Assembly: GCA_022760735.1 (NCBI GenBank)
Contig: JAKELU010000001.1
Location: 340,774-404,773, forward strand
Length of the DNA stretch: 64,000 nt
Source of the DNA: Firmicutes bacterium FC7
GTDB taxonomy: Bacteria > Bacillota > Clostridia > Tissierellales > Tissierellaceae
Direction: 5' to 3'
Shown: piece after piece, positions 8,924 through 18,412 of the stretch
Layout: the number at the start of each line of letters is the position of its first letter
How positions within the stretch are numbered: position 1 is the stretch's first letter
Made by a program: the position numbers and the translations under genes
The notes under the pieces: generated by a model
Databases searched by the model: none
What the model saw: only the letters and a program-made list of their open reading frames with translations
Told to the model about the DNA's origin: nothing

Positions 8924-10963
8924 TTATACGGATATAACTTTTTTAATATGTTCGATGCCTTTCTTAGTAATAGTTGTGCCTCCTCTTCCACGTGATGTAT
9001 AGACAAGTCCTAATTCTGATAACTCCTCTAATATTCCTTTTACATCATATTCAGATATATGATAATTATTTTTATAGGCAATCTCACTAATGGTTCTTCT
9101 TCCCAACTTACTTTTATTTAAAAATGCATCATATAGTATTTGCAGCACAATTGTATTCTTATCCTGACCATAATCTAATCTCTTTGATAAATTGTAATCC
9201 TTTGATTTAATATTATTTCTAATATGATGCGGCAAATCCATAGGTTTAATAATCGGCTTATTTAGATTGTCCAAATACAATACGCAGTTTATTAATTCAC
9301 GTATATTGCCATCCCAATCGTAATTTTTTAAAATTTCCAAGGTTTCTCTATCTAAGATGAAGTTAGAATTGTAATGCTTCATGAAATAGTTCAATAACGG
9401 TTCGATGTCTTCTTTTCTTTCTCTTAGGGGAGGTATATTGATAGGTAGCACATTTAATCTATAATATAGGTCCTTTCTAAATAGTCCTTTCTTAATCTGT
9501 TCCAATAGGTCTAAATTTGTTGCTGCAATAATTCTTAAATTGACCTTTATTATTTCATTGCCTCCAACTCTTAAAAACTCACCTTCTTGTATTACCCTTA
9601 AAAGTTTAACTTGAAGGTCTATGCTCATCTCCCCAATTTCATCAAGGAAAAGAGTACCGTTATTGGCCATTTCAAAGATTCCCTTTTTACCTTCTTTAAT
9701 GGCACCTGTAAAAGCACCTGGCTCGTAACCAAACAGTTCACTTTCCAAAAGGGAAGGGTTAAAAGCAGCACAGTTAACTGCAACAAAGTGACTACCTTTG
9801 TTGTTGGACAAATTATGTATTGCTTGAGCCACCAATTCCTTTCCAGTTCCACTTTCACCGGTTATTAGTACTGGTGAATTAGATGGAGCCATCCTGACAA
9901 TTAGCCGTCTTACTTCTTTAATTGCATCGCTCTTTCCTATGATATTATTAATATCGTATTTAGCTACATGGCCCTTTTTCATTAGTTGGAGCCTTAATTT
10001 GTTTTGGGCTTTTTCCTTAGATTCAAAATCTTCTATGATGGCATAGGAACCATTATATTCACCTGTAGGACTATTTATTTTATATATGGAGACAGTTATG
10101 TATTCGTCATTTATTTTAATGAGCTTATTCTTCATGTTAAAATTATTAAAGTCGATTTGGGGCAAATTTTCTTTCGCAGGTTTACCTATTATATCGCCAC
10201 CACTTATCTTCATTATCTTTTCAACAATTCCGTTAAAGGAAGCGATATTACCATTCTTATCTACATGTATAAGACCCTTGTCCATTAATTTAAGTAAAGT
10301 GCTCAATTGATTTCTAAGTAAATTGGATTTGTTAAGCAAGTATTCAGTGCCCATATTATATGATACTAGCTTATCAAAATAATTAACTACATTTTCACTT
10401 TCCAATTTGTCTTCCATACCTAGAGCGATAAATAACTCAATTATAGTCATTTCATCTATAAGGCGATGACCTAAATCATATACTCTTGTAACAGTATCTG
10501 GTACATACCTTCTTTCACCAGTAGTAATTGCCACATCAAGATTTGGGATTTTCTCCATATTCGGATATACAGGAGTGAATTTTATATGGTTGATACCTAA
10601 GGCATATAGTAGCCCCATAGTCTCAATAGCCATCTCTAAACTTAAGTTTACTAACATGGCTGATTGAATATCTTTGAGATTCTTTAAGGTCTTATATCCT
10701 TCTTTAGATAGGGTTAACTTCCCAATAACCATATTAAAATCTCTACCTAAATAGTTCTTTATTATTTCATATTGTGAGTATGTACTAATTAGTATTAGGT
10801 CTGAAGTCTCAATTTGCCTTAGATTATTCACATCATCAAAGTCATTATTTTCAAAGGAATAATGATTAATTTGGACTTCATCTCCAAATAATTCTTGTAG
10901 TTGATTCTTATAATACAATCCTACTTCAGAACTTGTGGTGACAATTCCCAGCCTTTTTTTCAT
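8924..10963 (-). CDS. Sigma-54-dependent transcriptional activator, PrpR-like sensor + PAS + AAA+
   Basis: The 679-residue protein has an N-terminal alpha/beta receptor half (1-190) resembling PrpR N-domains, a PAS-like segment (about 215-310), and a sigma-54 AAA+ module with Walker A GESGTGKE (369-376), the sigma-54 contact loop GAFTGA (416-421) and Walker B TLFLDEIGE (437-445). The C-terminus (about 595-679) looks like a winged-helix ending in GRGGTTITKKG rather than the usual Fis-type helix-turn-helix, which is unusual. PrpR-type N-domains bind small metabolites. The gene sits directly upstream of a sigma-54 promoter driving an amino acid symporter and a PLP enzyme, so it most likely activates that operon when the substrate is present. 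Confidence 0.9.
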   Translation of the reverse strand: MKKRLGIVTTSSEVGLYYKNQLQELFGDEVQINHYSFENNDFDDVNNLRQIETSDLILISTYSQYEIIKNYLGRDFNMVIGKLTLSKEGYKTLKNLKDIQSAMLVNLSLEMAIETMGLLYALGINHIKFTPVYPNMEKIPNLDVAITTGERRYVPDTVTRVYDLGHRLIDEMTIIELFIALGMEDKLESENVVNYFDKLVSYNMGTEYLLNKSNLLRNQLSTLLKLMDKGLIHVDKNGNIASFNGIVEKIMKISGGDIIGKPAKENLPQIDFNNFNMKNKLIKINDEYITVSIYKINSPTGEYNGSYAIIEDFESKEKAQNKLRLQLMKKGHVAKYDINNIIGKSDAIKEVRRLIVRMAPSNSPVLITGESGTGKELVAQAIHNLSNNKGSHFVAVNCAAFNPSLLESELFGYEPGAFTGAIKEGKKGIFEMANNGTLFLDEIGEMSIDLQVKLLRVIQEGEFLRVGGNEIIKVNLRIIAATNLDLLEQIKKGLFRKDLYYRLNVLPINIPPLRERKEDIEPLLNYFMKHYNSNFILDRETLEILKNYDWDGNIRELINCVLYLDNLNKPIIKPMDLPHHIRNNIKSKDYNLSKRLDYGQDKNTIVLQILYDAFLNKSKLGRRTISEIAYKNNYHISEYDVKGILEELSELGLVYTSRGRGGTTITKKGIEHIKKVISV

Positions 10964-11023
10964 TTGATTATCCCCGACCTTTACTTATCTATTTATAAAT
11001 ATTATATAATAGTTTATAAAAAT

Positions 11024-11063
11024 AAAAAGGTACCTTATAACTTTTATGTTATAAAATACCTTT
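11024..11063 (-). terminator. Terminator after SLH gene at 11.1-13.6 kb
   Basis: Long near-perfect stem (AAAGGTA..TTATAAC with GTTATAA..TACCTTT) followed by TTTTTATTTTT on the minus strand. Confidence 0.8.
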
Positions 11064-11070
11064 AGATTAA

Positions 11071-13605
11071 TTAATATACAGCTAATACTTCTATTTCTCC
11101 ATCTTCGTCTACATCAAAGGCTATTTTATCTCCTTCTCTAACCTTTGTAGCACCGAACATTATTAAATCCCTTGAAACAAATTTTTCTTCTTCTCCTAAA
11201 TCAGTTGCTATTGTAATGGCGTCTAACTTAGCAGATCTATAATCAACATCTACTACTTCATATACTCTGTTGTTTCCATGTATTCTTATATCAGCATCTA
11301 CTACACTTCCAGCTTCATCAATATAAAGAGTGACTATATCCTTAGCCTTTAAGGAAGGTACTTTTGAATAATTCTTGACCTGATATTTTGTTTCTTTGCC
11401 ATTTATATCTTTTCCTATAATTACGTCATTGCTATTAGGGTCATAATTAAATGACATTTCTATAGTTTCAGTTTCTAAGAAAGAATCATCCACTACAAAA
11501 TCGGTAAATATTATAGTATGAGCTACTACACCTGAGTTTCCTACTCTTTTCTTGTTACCAACATTTAAGTTGTTAAAGTCTTTTTCTGATATAACATAAG
11601 CTTTTAGGTCAGTACCTACTTTAGCTTTTTCAGCAACTTCCTTAAGACTTGTTGCTACAATATCTGTAACTACATTTCCATCCATTTCAACAACATATAC
11701 ATTAGTAGTATTGCTTAACTCATATATACCAGATTCAAGTCTTATCCAGGAGTTACTTAGATTGATATCAAATTCTCCCTTATTTGTCTTAACGACTTTC
11801 ACTGAACTTGTTGCTATATTATCAGAAGTAGCCATCTTTATTAAGGTATTTACCATATTTCCATCGTTGAAAAGATATACTATATCTCCTCTATTAAATT
11901 CATTAAGATTTCTCTTGGTATTAGACTTTGCTATATATAGGCTAGAATAATTATCTATCTTATATACTTCCTTATTACCTTCAGAATCTACTACTTCAAT
12001 ATCTCTTATTCCAACCTTATCTATCACTACTGTATCTTCACTAAATTCAAGTTCTCCTTCTATTAACTGAATATGTCCATTTACATCAAGAAGATATCTT
12101 ACATCCTTACCCTTTAAATCATTCAATGCAGTTGATGCATCTGCAGCCATAAGCGTAAAATACTTATTGCCATCTAGTGAATATATAGGTCTCTTATAAC
12201 TTGAATTTCTTACTTGATATCTGTTTCCAGCTATTTCAGTATAATATACGTCATATGCTTCTAATACTCTTTCATATTTACCGTTTTGTTCTGCATCCTG
12301 TCTTACTATTGCTTTATTGCTGTCGTATACATGTATTACATCTTCAGCCTTAATATCATTTAATTTAAGTTGTGAGTATCCGTCTTTAGAATAACTAATT
12401 ACTTGTTCTAAGTTATATTTAGCTTTATTTGCTTTTACCAAGTCATCAAATACATATATTTCTTCACCAGATTTATTAACATCTGTTACTGGAGCTATAT
12501 CATCAAAGGTAAAGGAATCAATAAAGTATGTTCTATTACCTTTTACAGTGACTCTTGCATGTTCAGGTATGAATAATTCGTCATCTGCACCATCAAATGC
12601 ATCAAGTTTTTCTACATATTCATCATATTTAAAAGCTTGGTCGTTGTGATAAACACCAAATATCTTATCTATTGAATTAGAATATCTATTTTCTAGATAT
12701 ACTTCATAAGTATCATTGTTCTCCAAACGAATCTCATCTTTACCTGCTGCCATAAGTCCATTTATATATGAATAGCTATCGTCTATTGCCATTTTAACAG
12801 CGTTATCGTTCTTATCTATAGTTATATCTACCACCTTGCCTAATAGGGTCTCAGAATCGAATTCCTTAGGTAATTTAATCCTAATTTCACTATCCTTATC
12901 ATATCTTAATTCTGCTTTTGGTGAGTTATTTCCCTTAGAGAATACAACAAGCTTTATTTCATCTTCTTTTAATTTACCCACTCTGGAATTCTCAGTTACA
13001 ATACCCTTATATGTTTCCTGCTCTGCACTTTGTAGTAACATAATGGTGTTGTATACCAACTCAAATACCTTTTCTCTTGTGGCAGGTGTATTATAGTCAT
13101 TATTAGGGATAGTAACCCCTTCAGTAATACCCACTTCTTTTGCCTTTGTGATATATGGTATCGCCCAATAACTACCATCAAACCCTGTTAACTCATGCTT
13201 ATCTCCATTGATCATTACCAATATCTTTATAACCTCAGCGTAAGTAATATCTTTCTTAGGTCCGAATGTACCATCTGGATATCCGTTTACATAATTACTG
13301 CTGGCTACAAAATTTACATATCCCCTTGCCCAAAGGACATCACTTAAATTCATATCAGGAAATACACTCTTTATGCCCTTTAGTGTATTTGCTATGTCTT
13401 CCTCACCTAATGCTCTAACTACCATAGCTGCAACTTCTTGTCTTCTGATTCTGTCATTCAGTCTATAGCCACCAGCATCCCCTGTTACAAGGCCTCTTTC
13501 TATTAACCAATCCACCTTTTCATTTCCAGTAGCTGCTGTTGCAATATTTACTGATCCTAAAACCATAACTAGTGCTAGTACAATTGCTAAAAATTTTCGA
13601 TTCAT
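11071..13605 (-). CDS. SLH-domain surface protein, long paralogue
   Basis: The 844-residue protein has a signal peptide (1-24, ending ATAA) and N-terminal SLH repeats to about residue 200 (RLNDRIRRQEVAAMVVRAL, YPDGTFGPKKDITYAEVIKILV). The rest is a beta-rich acidic modular region with no recognised enzyme motif. Residues 1 to about 510 align along their whole length with the product of the next gene upstream (13686-15221), ending at the shared YLLD-NGHIQ motif; this protein then continues for over 300 residues. Start ATG has AAAGGAGG. Only 80 bases with a hairpin repeat separate the two genes, and no promoter is visible there, so transcription probably reads through from 15254-15283. Confidence 0.88.
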   Translation of the reverse strand: MNRKFLAIVLALVMVLGSVNIATAATGNEKVDWLIERGLVTGDAGGYRLNDRIRRQEVAAMVVRALGEEDIANTLKGIKSVFPDMNLSDVLWARGYVNFVASSNYVNGYPDGTFGPKKDITYAEVIKILVMINGDKHELTGFDGSYWAIPYITKAKEVGITEGVTIPNNDYNTPATREKVFELVYNTIMLLQSAEQETYKGIVTENSRVGKLKEDEIKLVVFSKGNNSPKAELRYDKDSEIRIKLPKEFDSETLLGKVVDITIDKNDNAVKMAIDDSYSYINGLMAAGKDEIRLENNDTYEVYLENRYSNSIDKIFGVYHNDQAFKYDEYVEKLDAFDGADDELFIPEHARVTVKGNRTYFIDSFTFDDIAPVTDVNKSGEEIYVFDDLVKANKAKYNLEQVISYSKDGYSQLKLNDIKAEDVIHVYDSNKAIVRQDAEQNGKYERVLEAYDVYYTEIAGNRYQVRNSSYKRPIYSLDGNKYFTLMAADASTALNDLKGKDVRYLLDVNGHIQLIEGELEFSEDTVVIDKVGIRDIEVVDSEGNKEVYKIDNYSSLYIAKSNTKRNLNEFNRGDIVYLFNDGNMVNTLIKMATSDNIATSSVKVVKTNKGEFDINLSNSWIRLESGIYELSNTTNVYVVEMDGNVVTDIVATSLKEVAEKAKVGTDLKAYVISEKDFNNLNVGNKKRVGNSGVVAHTIIFTDFVVDDSFLETETIEMSFNYDPNSNDVIIGKDINGKETKYQVKNYSKVPSLKAKDIVTLYIDEAGSVVDADIRIHGNNRVYEVVDVDYRSAKLDAITIATDLGEEEKFVSRDLIMFGATKVREGDKIAFDVDEDGEIEVLAVY

Positions 13606-13629
13606 TTTGAACCTCCTTTACAATAAACC

Positions 13630-13680
13630 AGAGATCCCTCGACCATGCTCGTCATTCTGAACGCAGTGAAGAATCTCGGG
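13630..13680. repeat. Intergenic inverted repeat (CCCGAGATTCTTC family)
   Basis: Read on the minus strand it begins CCCGAGATTCTTCACTGCG, continues GTTCAGAATGACGAGC and closes with an ATCTC arm, forming a stem-loop between the two SLH genes. Similar units occur at 36047-36114 and, reduced to the outer stem, at 41602-41640. It may also act as a weak terminator. Confidence 0.65.
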
Positions 13681-13685
13681 TTTGC

Positions 13686-15221
13686 CTACTTTCCTATTAT
13701 AGCTTGTATATGTCCATTTATATCTAATAGATAGGTTACTTCACTACCTATTAAGTCAAGTAAGTCTCTATCTGGATCTTCTGCATATAGCGTTTTAAAG
13801 TTTTCACCATCAATAGAGTAAACAGGTCTTTTATCTTCAGTTGTCCTAACTTGATAAGTGTCTCTACCTATTTCTGCGAAATAATATTCTCGTTCATATT
13901 CAAACAAATCAGCAAAGTATCCCTTATTCTTTGAATCCTTCCTAACTATAGCTTTATCTTTATCATATATATGAATGACATCTCCATCTCTTATACTTCT
14001 ATGCTTTAGTGTTTCAAATCCCCACTCATAATTATACGATAATACATTACTTATATATAATGTTCTTAGGCCAGCATCACTGCTGTCATCATATATCACT
14101 ACTTCGTCATATTTCGTTACAACATCTTCTACAGGTGCTATATCACTAAAGGTAAATGAGTCTATAAAATAAACTCTTCCATTTTTTATAGTTACATTGG
14201 CAAACTCAGCTAAGAATGCAAGATTCTCATCTTCATCATAAGCCCCTAACCTATCCACATATCTACTATATTTATAGCTTGCATCATTATGATAAACCTG
14301 CAACTCTTCATCTACACTGTAATACTCTCCATTCATACCTACATAAACCTCATCTTCATAGGCAAGTATAGGCCCTTCCATATATGAATAGGAATCATCA
14401 ACTTCAACATCAGTAATAACATTGTTATTGTCTACTGTTATATCCACTACCTTACCCATTAGATACTCTACATCTTCAATATCCTTTGGTAGAGTAAGCT
14501 TCACTTTGTCATTCTTCTTATATCTTGGCTTAACATCTGACGATCTATTTAAGTCCTCAAAGACTATAAAAGAAACCTCATCATCATCTAATCTACTTAC
14601 TCTGTAATTCTCCATAATAATTCCATGATACTCTTCTAAGGCAAGAGGTTCTTCTTCAAACATTGTATTGAAAACCATCTCAAAAACCTTTTCCCTAGTA
14701 GCAGGAACATAATAGTTAGAAATCTCTACTCCTTCTAGAATCCCAACTTCTCCAGCTTTAAGTATATATGGGATTGCCCAAGATGGTCCAGTATAAAATT
14801 CTAAATTAGAAGGTATATCACCGTTAACTAATACTAGTAATTTTATAACCTCTGCATATGTAATGTCCTTGCTAGGACGAAAAGTATTATCTGTATATCC
14901 ATTTATCAATTGATTTATGAAAGCAGTATTTATATATCCATTTGCCCAATGATCTAAACTAACATCATTGAATTTACTAGCTAAATACTTAAAGCTATCA
15001 ACATATTCTCCTAATCCACCAGCTTCAACTATCATCTTAGTGGTTTCTGCCCTAGTAATACTATCATTTAACCTATATCCTCTTGAGTCTCCAGTCACAT
15101 AACCATGCTCTATTAACCAATCAACCTTAGAATTTCCAGTAGTTGAAATTGCATTTGTTATAGTTGTAAAAAACAACAACATAAGTATGGTTAGAATCAA
15201 TACTTTAGTTTTTCTTGCCAA
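13686..15221 (-). CDS. SLH-domain surface protein, short paralogue
   Basis: The protein has a signal peptide, SLH repeats to about residue 200 (SRGYRLNDSITRAETTKMIV, YTDNTFRPSKDITYAEVIKLL), then an acidic beta-rich region like the first 510 residues of the 11071-13605 product. It stops one residue after the shared NGHIQ motif. I chose the TTG at 15221 because GGGGGG lies five to six bases before it and MARKTKVLILTI begins a clean signal peptide; the ATG at 15245 has no ribosome binding site. Together the pair looks like a tandem duplication in which one copy lost, or never gained, the C-terminal modules. Function is surface-layer associated by domain; nothing more can be stated. Confidence 0.87.
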   Translation of the reverse strand: MARKTKVLILTILMLLFFTTITNAISTTGNSKVDWLIEHGYVTGDSRGYRLNDSITRAETTKMIVEAGGLGEYVDSFKYLASKFNDVSLDHWANGYINTAFINQLINGYTDNTFRPSKDITYAEVIKLLVLVNGDIPSNLEFYTGPSWAIPYILKAGEVGILEGVEISNYYVPATREKVFEMVFNTMFEEEPLALEEYHGIIMENYRVSRLDDDEVSFIVFEDLNRSSDVKPRYKKNDKVKLTLPKDIEDVEYLMGKVVDITVDNNNVITDVEVDDSYSYMEGPILAYEDEVYVGMNGEYYSVDEELQVYHNDASYKYSRYVDRLGAYDEDENLAFLAEFANVTIKNGRVYFIDSFTFSDIAPVEDVVTKYDEVVIYDDSSDAGLRTLYISNVLSYNYEWGFETLKHRSIRDGDVIHIYDKDKAIVRKDSKNKGYFADLFEYEREYYFAEIGRDTYQVRTTEDKRPVYSIDGENFKTLYAEDPDRDLLDLIGSEVTYLLDINGHIQAIIGK

Positions 15222-15253
15222 ACTTATCCCCCCAATCATTGTCATACTATTTA

Positions 15254-15283
15254 ATTATACCCTATTAAGCATAAAACTCACAA
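15254..15283 (-). promoter_or_regulatory. Sigma-A-type promoter of SLH pair
   Basis: TTGTGA, 18 bases, TATAAT on the minus strand, ending about 30 bases before the TTG start at 15221. Confidence 0.6.
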
Positions 15284-15346
15284 TAAATGTATTATATCAA
15301 TAATTTGCTAATTTCTGGTTACATTGAGGTTACAAAAATATCAAAG

Positions 15347-15380
15347 AAGAGCGCCTAGCTCTATAAAGAACCAAGCGCTT
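15347..15380 (-). terminator. Hairpin after stalk-domain gene
   Basis: AGCGCTTGG pairs with CTAGGCGCT (with G-T pairs) and is followed by CTTCTTTGATATTTTTG on the minus strand. A probable, fairly weak terminator. Confidence 0.55.
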
Positions 15381-15393
15381 GACAATAACTATT

Positions 15394-16413
15394 TTACCAA
15401 TCTAAATCTAAATCCCCATCACTATCAAATTCGAAATCTAACTCTCCAATGTCATCTTTTATATATCCTTTAACACTAGCATCATTAAATTCATCAATTA
15501 TAGCTTCATATATGTCTTCTAAATAGTTGCTCATTTGAGTTTTACTTAATTCTTTAGTTATATCTTTCACATCAGCAACTATTTTAACTGTTATAGAACT
15601 CTTTTTACCACTTAAAGTGATTTTAAAATCAACACCTTTATATTCATCGAAATCATCATTTAAGTCATCTTCTAAATCATCAATATCATAACTACCTGAA
15701 GATGAACTACTTCCTAATGAAACTTTACCTTTAGATGATACAGAAAACTTAATTTTATCTTTCTCATATTCATCTTCCATATATCCTGAAATATCTGCTT
15801 TCTTATATACTTTTAGGATATCATCTACTATATCTTGTAGATAATCTTCTTTATCATCATCATCTAATGCCTTCCATGCATCATAATCAGCATCTTTTTT
15901 GGTGCTGAAGTACACTCTTACCTCTATATCATCTTCATCACCTTTAAGCTTAATTTCATTGATATAAAGTTTCTTACCAATTCTATTATGATCTTCATTT
16001 AAATCATCTTCTAAATCATCTAAATCAACTGATGCATCTTTTGCTTCCTTTAGCTTCTTATTCTCGTCCTGTAATCTAGTTAATTCTTGTTGTAAAGTGA
16101 ATATTTGTTGATATAGCTCATTTGCACTCTGACCTGGTTTGTCATTTACACCAATTTTGTAATTTACTCCATCCCATGTAACATCTTTATCTACCATTTC
16201 TGCCATATCTCTTAAAGGTACATATGTAGTTCCATCAACTATAAATGGCTCTTTAGAGAAATTAAATAGTATCCCATTCTTATAAACCGTGATATTACGA
16301 TAAGTTGCCTTTAAATTAGCAACCGTATTTGCAGCAAATCCACTTGACGCAAATGATAAAGTTATTATCATAACAGCAAGAAACACTGCTAATTTCTTAA
16401 AGTTTCTTTTCAT
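15394..16413 (-). CDS. Secreted stalk-domain protein with internal duplication
   Basis: The 339-residue protein has a signal peptide ending SGFAA and then a copper-amine-oxidase-N-like (stalk) domain at about 30-90 with the signature FIVDGTTYVPLRDMAEM, common in clostridial surface proteins. A short coiled coil (about 98-128) leads into two similar acidic units of about 95 residues, each starting DDLEDDLN and containing a beta stretch, then YLxDI and VKGYI/ISGYM motifs. The unit is not one I recognise. It is secreted and probably wall-associated. Promoter at 16445-16473; monocistronic between two hairpins. Confidence 0.8.
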   Translation of the reverse strand: MKRNFKKLAVFLAVMIITLSFASSGFAANTVANLKATYRNITVYKNGILFNFSKEPFIVDGTTYVPLRDMAEMVDKDVTWDGVNYKIGVNDKPGQSANELYQQIFTLQQELTRLQDENKKLKEAKDASVDLDDLEDDLNEDHNRIGKKLYINEIKLKGDEDDIEVRVYFSTKKDADYDAWKALDDDDKEDYLQDIVDDILKVYKKADISGYMEDEYEKDKIKFSVSSKGKVSLGSSSSSGSYDIDDLEDDLNDDFDEYKGVDFKITLSGKKSSITVKIVADVKDITKELSKTQMSNYLEDIYEAIIDEFNDASVKGYIKDDIGELDFEFDSDGDLDLDW

Positions 16414-16444
16414 TTATTTATCCCTCCCAGTTATTATTAATTAT

Positions 16445-16473
16445 ATCATATAATGGTGGGGCTAGTTTGTCAA
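16445..16473 (-). promoter_or_regulatory. Sigma-A-type promoter of stalk-domain gene
   Basis: TTGACA, 17 bases, TATGAT on the minus strand; start about 25 bases upstream of the ATG, which has GGGAGGG in front. Confidence 0.75.
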
Positions 16474-16529
16474 AGGAGATTTAGTGTAAATTTGTCATTG
16501 TAACTAAATTGTAACTTTATCGAATATAT

Positions 16530-17726
16530 TTATACGCCTTTCCCAATACCTATACTATATTCATAATCAAGTAAAGCTAAGTTGTAGGCATGAATTTGTT
16601 GAGTCAAACTCTTTTTAGCATTCATTAAGTTGATGTTTGCTTGAGTAACCTCGCTTGAAGTACTTTGACCCAATTCAAAAGTTGTCTCTGCAATTTTTAA
16701 AGCTTGTTCAGCTTGTTGTACAGCCTTTTGATAAGTTTTAATCTGTTTTTCTGCTGTTTGTAGATTCAAAACTGCACTTCTTACACCCATTTCTACTCCA
16801 CTTTTAGCAGTTTCAAGGTTTTTAGCAGCTTGTTGTACTAATACATCTTGCTCTTTATACTTATAAGTATTTGAAGGAAATCTTCCACTTATAGCTTTAA
16901 GAGTCAATTTAGCTATTTCATGATTCTCATCTGCAATCTTTATTCCCACGTTGTTTTTTAATGCTATTTTAACTGAATTCTCCAAATCTATTGGTTCACT
17001 TTCTTCATAATCTATTTTATCTGTCAACTTAACAACCTGATTCAATGGCAATCCTAAAGTAGTATTAAAACTCATAAGCTGCAATTCGTAGCCCATCTTT
17101 GTAGATTCATATATACTTTGAGCTTGTGATACTCCCATTTCAAGACCTAGAAGCTGTTGTTTTGAAATTACGCCAAGATTATGTTTAAGCTTTCCTTTCT
17201 CATATTGATCTCTTGATAGTTCCAAGTTTTCCTCTGCTATTTCTAATTCCTTTTCCATTTGAAGCAAGTCAAAATATGCTTTCTGAACATTATATTCTAT
17301 TGTATTTTCCTTTAATTCAAGATTCCACTTTGATATCTGATAAGCTAATTCTACAGATCTTCTTGATACACCATGCTGAATCAATGCTCTATTTACATTA
17401 TCATCTGCTGTAACCTCATAAGTCCTAGGTATATTTATATCGTCTGATGCATCTAATGATTTTTCTGATTGTATTACTGCTCTTCTATTCTGGTTATAAG
17501 CTACTTCAGCTTTATCAAGCTCTAGTCTCTGTATTACCATATCCTTACTATGTTGAAGAGCATATTGAACAGCCTCATCTAAACTTAGTGAAATACTTTC
17601 TTCTTTTGTTGTAATAGTTTCCTCAGTAATTTCTTCTTTAATATCATTTGTACTAGCATATGCAGTTGGTATAGTAGAAAACAACATTGTAGCAACTAAT
17701 CCATATATTAAAACCTTTTTCTTCAT
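16530..17726 (-). CDS. TolC-family (outer membrane efflux protein-like) secreted protein
   Basis: The 398-residue protein has a signal peptide (to about residue 25, TAYAS) and then long alpha-helical heptad segments in two repeats, as in OEP/TolC domains: LSLDEAVQYALQHSKDM near the N-terminus and LEQALKIAETTFELGQSTSSEV followed by QANINLMNAKKSLTQQ near the C-terminus. In Gram-negatives these trimers make the exit duct for RND and ABC pumps. In single-membrane Clostridia homologues are secreted or wall-associated and their job is unclear. An RND permease and adaptor lie at 1.5-5.9 kb but not in the same operon. A 37-bp palindrome upstream suggests repressor control. Confidence 0.85.
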   Translation of the reverse strand: MKKKVLIYGLVATMLFSTIPTAYASTNDIKEEITEETITTKEESISLSLDEAVQYALQHSKDMVIQRLELDKAEVAYNQNRRAVIQSEKSLDASDDINIPRTYEVTADDNVNRALIQHGVSRRSVELAYQISKWNLELKENTIEYNVQKAYFDLLQMEKELEIAEENLELSRDQYEKGKLKHNLGVISKQQLLGLEMGVSQAQSIYESTKMGYELQLMSFNTTLGLPLNQVVKLTDKIDYEESEPIDLENSVKIALKNNVGIKIADENHEIAKLTLKAISGRFPSNTYKYKEQDVLVQQAAKNLETAKSGVEMGVRSAVLNLQTAEKQIKTYQKAVQQAEQALKIAETTFELGQSTSSEVTQANINLMNAKKSLTQQIHAYNLALLDYEYSIGIGKGV

Positions 17727-17766
17727 GATTATTTATCCTCCCTATATTTAGTTCTATAGCAATATA

Positions 17767-17803
17767 TTACACTGTACTATTTCAATAGAATAGTACAATG
17801 TAA
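17767..17803. promoter_or_regulatory. Palindromic operator candidate upstream of TolC-like gene
   Basis: Arms TTACACTGTACTATT and AATAGTACAATGTAA match at 14 of 15 positions around a 7-base centre, 40-77 bases upstream of the start codon. Size and symmetry fit a TetR-type dimer site, but no T-run follows, so a terminator role is less likely. Confidence 0.5.
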
Positions 17804-17946
17804 TTATATAGTCTTACGAAATCATTGTCAATCAATGCCTTATATAAATCCCCCCAATCCCTATTTTGCAATTTACTTTTACTTATAGAGTATTATAATA
17901 TCCTTTAAGGAATATAAACTGTAACATATGTTACAACTTTAAAATG

Positions 17947-17986
17947 AAAATACAGCAAGATTATTTAAAAAATCTTGCTGTATTTT
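17947..17986 (-). terminator. Terminator after small lipoprotein gene
   Basis: Perfect 16-bp stem (AAAATACAGCAAGATT with its complement) and 8-base loop, nine bases past the stop codon. Confidence 0.85.
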
Positions 17987-17995
17987 ATATATACA

Positions 17996-18412
17996 CTATT
18001 CCCATTGAACTTCTGCTTCGCCCTTTGCTTTGGTTCCCTTATATAAAACTGCTCCTCTTTCACCTTCAACTATTATCTCTACATTGTAATAATCATATAT
18101 ATCTCCATAAGATTCATCAGATGGACCTGCTAATTCATCACCTGATACATATCCTCCTAGAAGCTTTACAAAATCTATACCTAGTTGCTTTAGTCTTTCC
18201 TCGGACTCCTCTTGTCCCTCAGCTGGCACCAAATAAAACTTTAGGGTATCATCCTCAACAATTATTTCTGGATCTTCTATTTCAGGATTTGCATTTATAA
18301 GATCTGCACTACCAGTTAAAGCCTCTTCTGGAATCTCAGGTCTATTCCCAGCACAACCAGCTAATATTGAGAGAATTATAACTAAATATACTATAAAATT
18401 TATCTTACGCAA
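17996..18412 (-). CDS. Small lipoprotein of unknown function
   Basis: This 138-residue protein has a clear lipobox (SILAGCAGN) at about residue 20, so it is lipid-anchored outside the membrane. The mature part is acidic, with a predicted alpha/beta fold (TLKFYLVPAEGQEESEERLK, then beta strands EIIVEGERGAVLYKG). I do not recognise the family. It is bounded by a strong terminator and does not appear to share an operon with its neighbours. AGGAGTGAG precedes the ATG. Confidence 0.75.
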   Translation of the reverse strand: MRKINFIVYLVIILSILAGCAGNRPEIPEEALTGSADLINANPEIEDPEIIVEDDTLKFYLVPAEGQEESEERLKQLGIDFVKLLGGYVSGDELAGPSDESYGDIYDYYNVEIIVEGERGAVLYKGTKAKGEAEVQWE

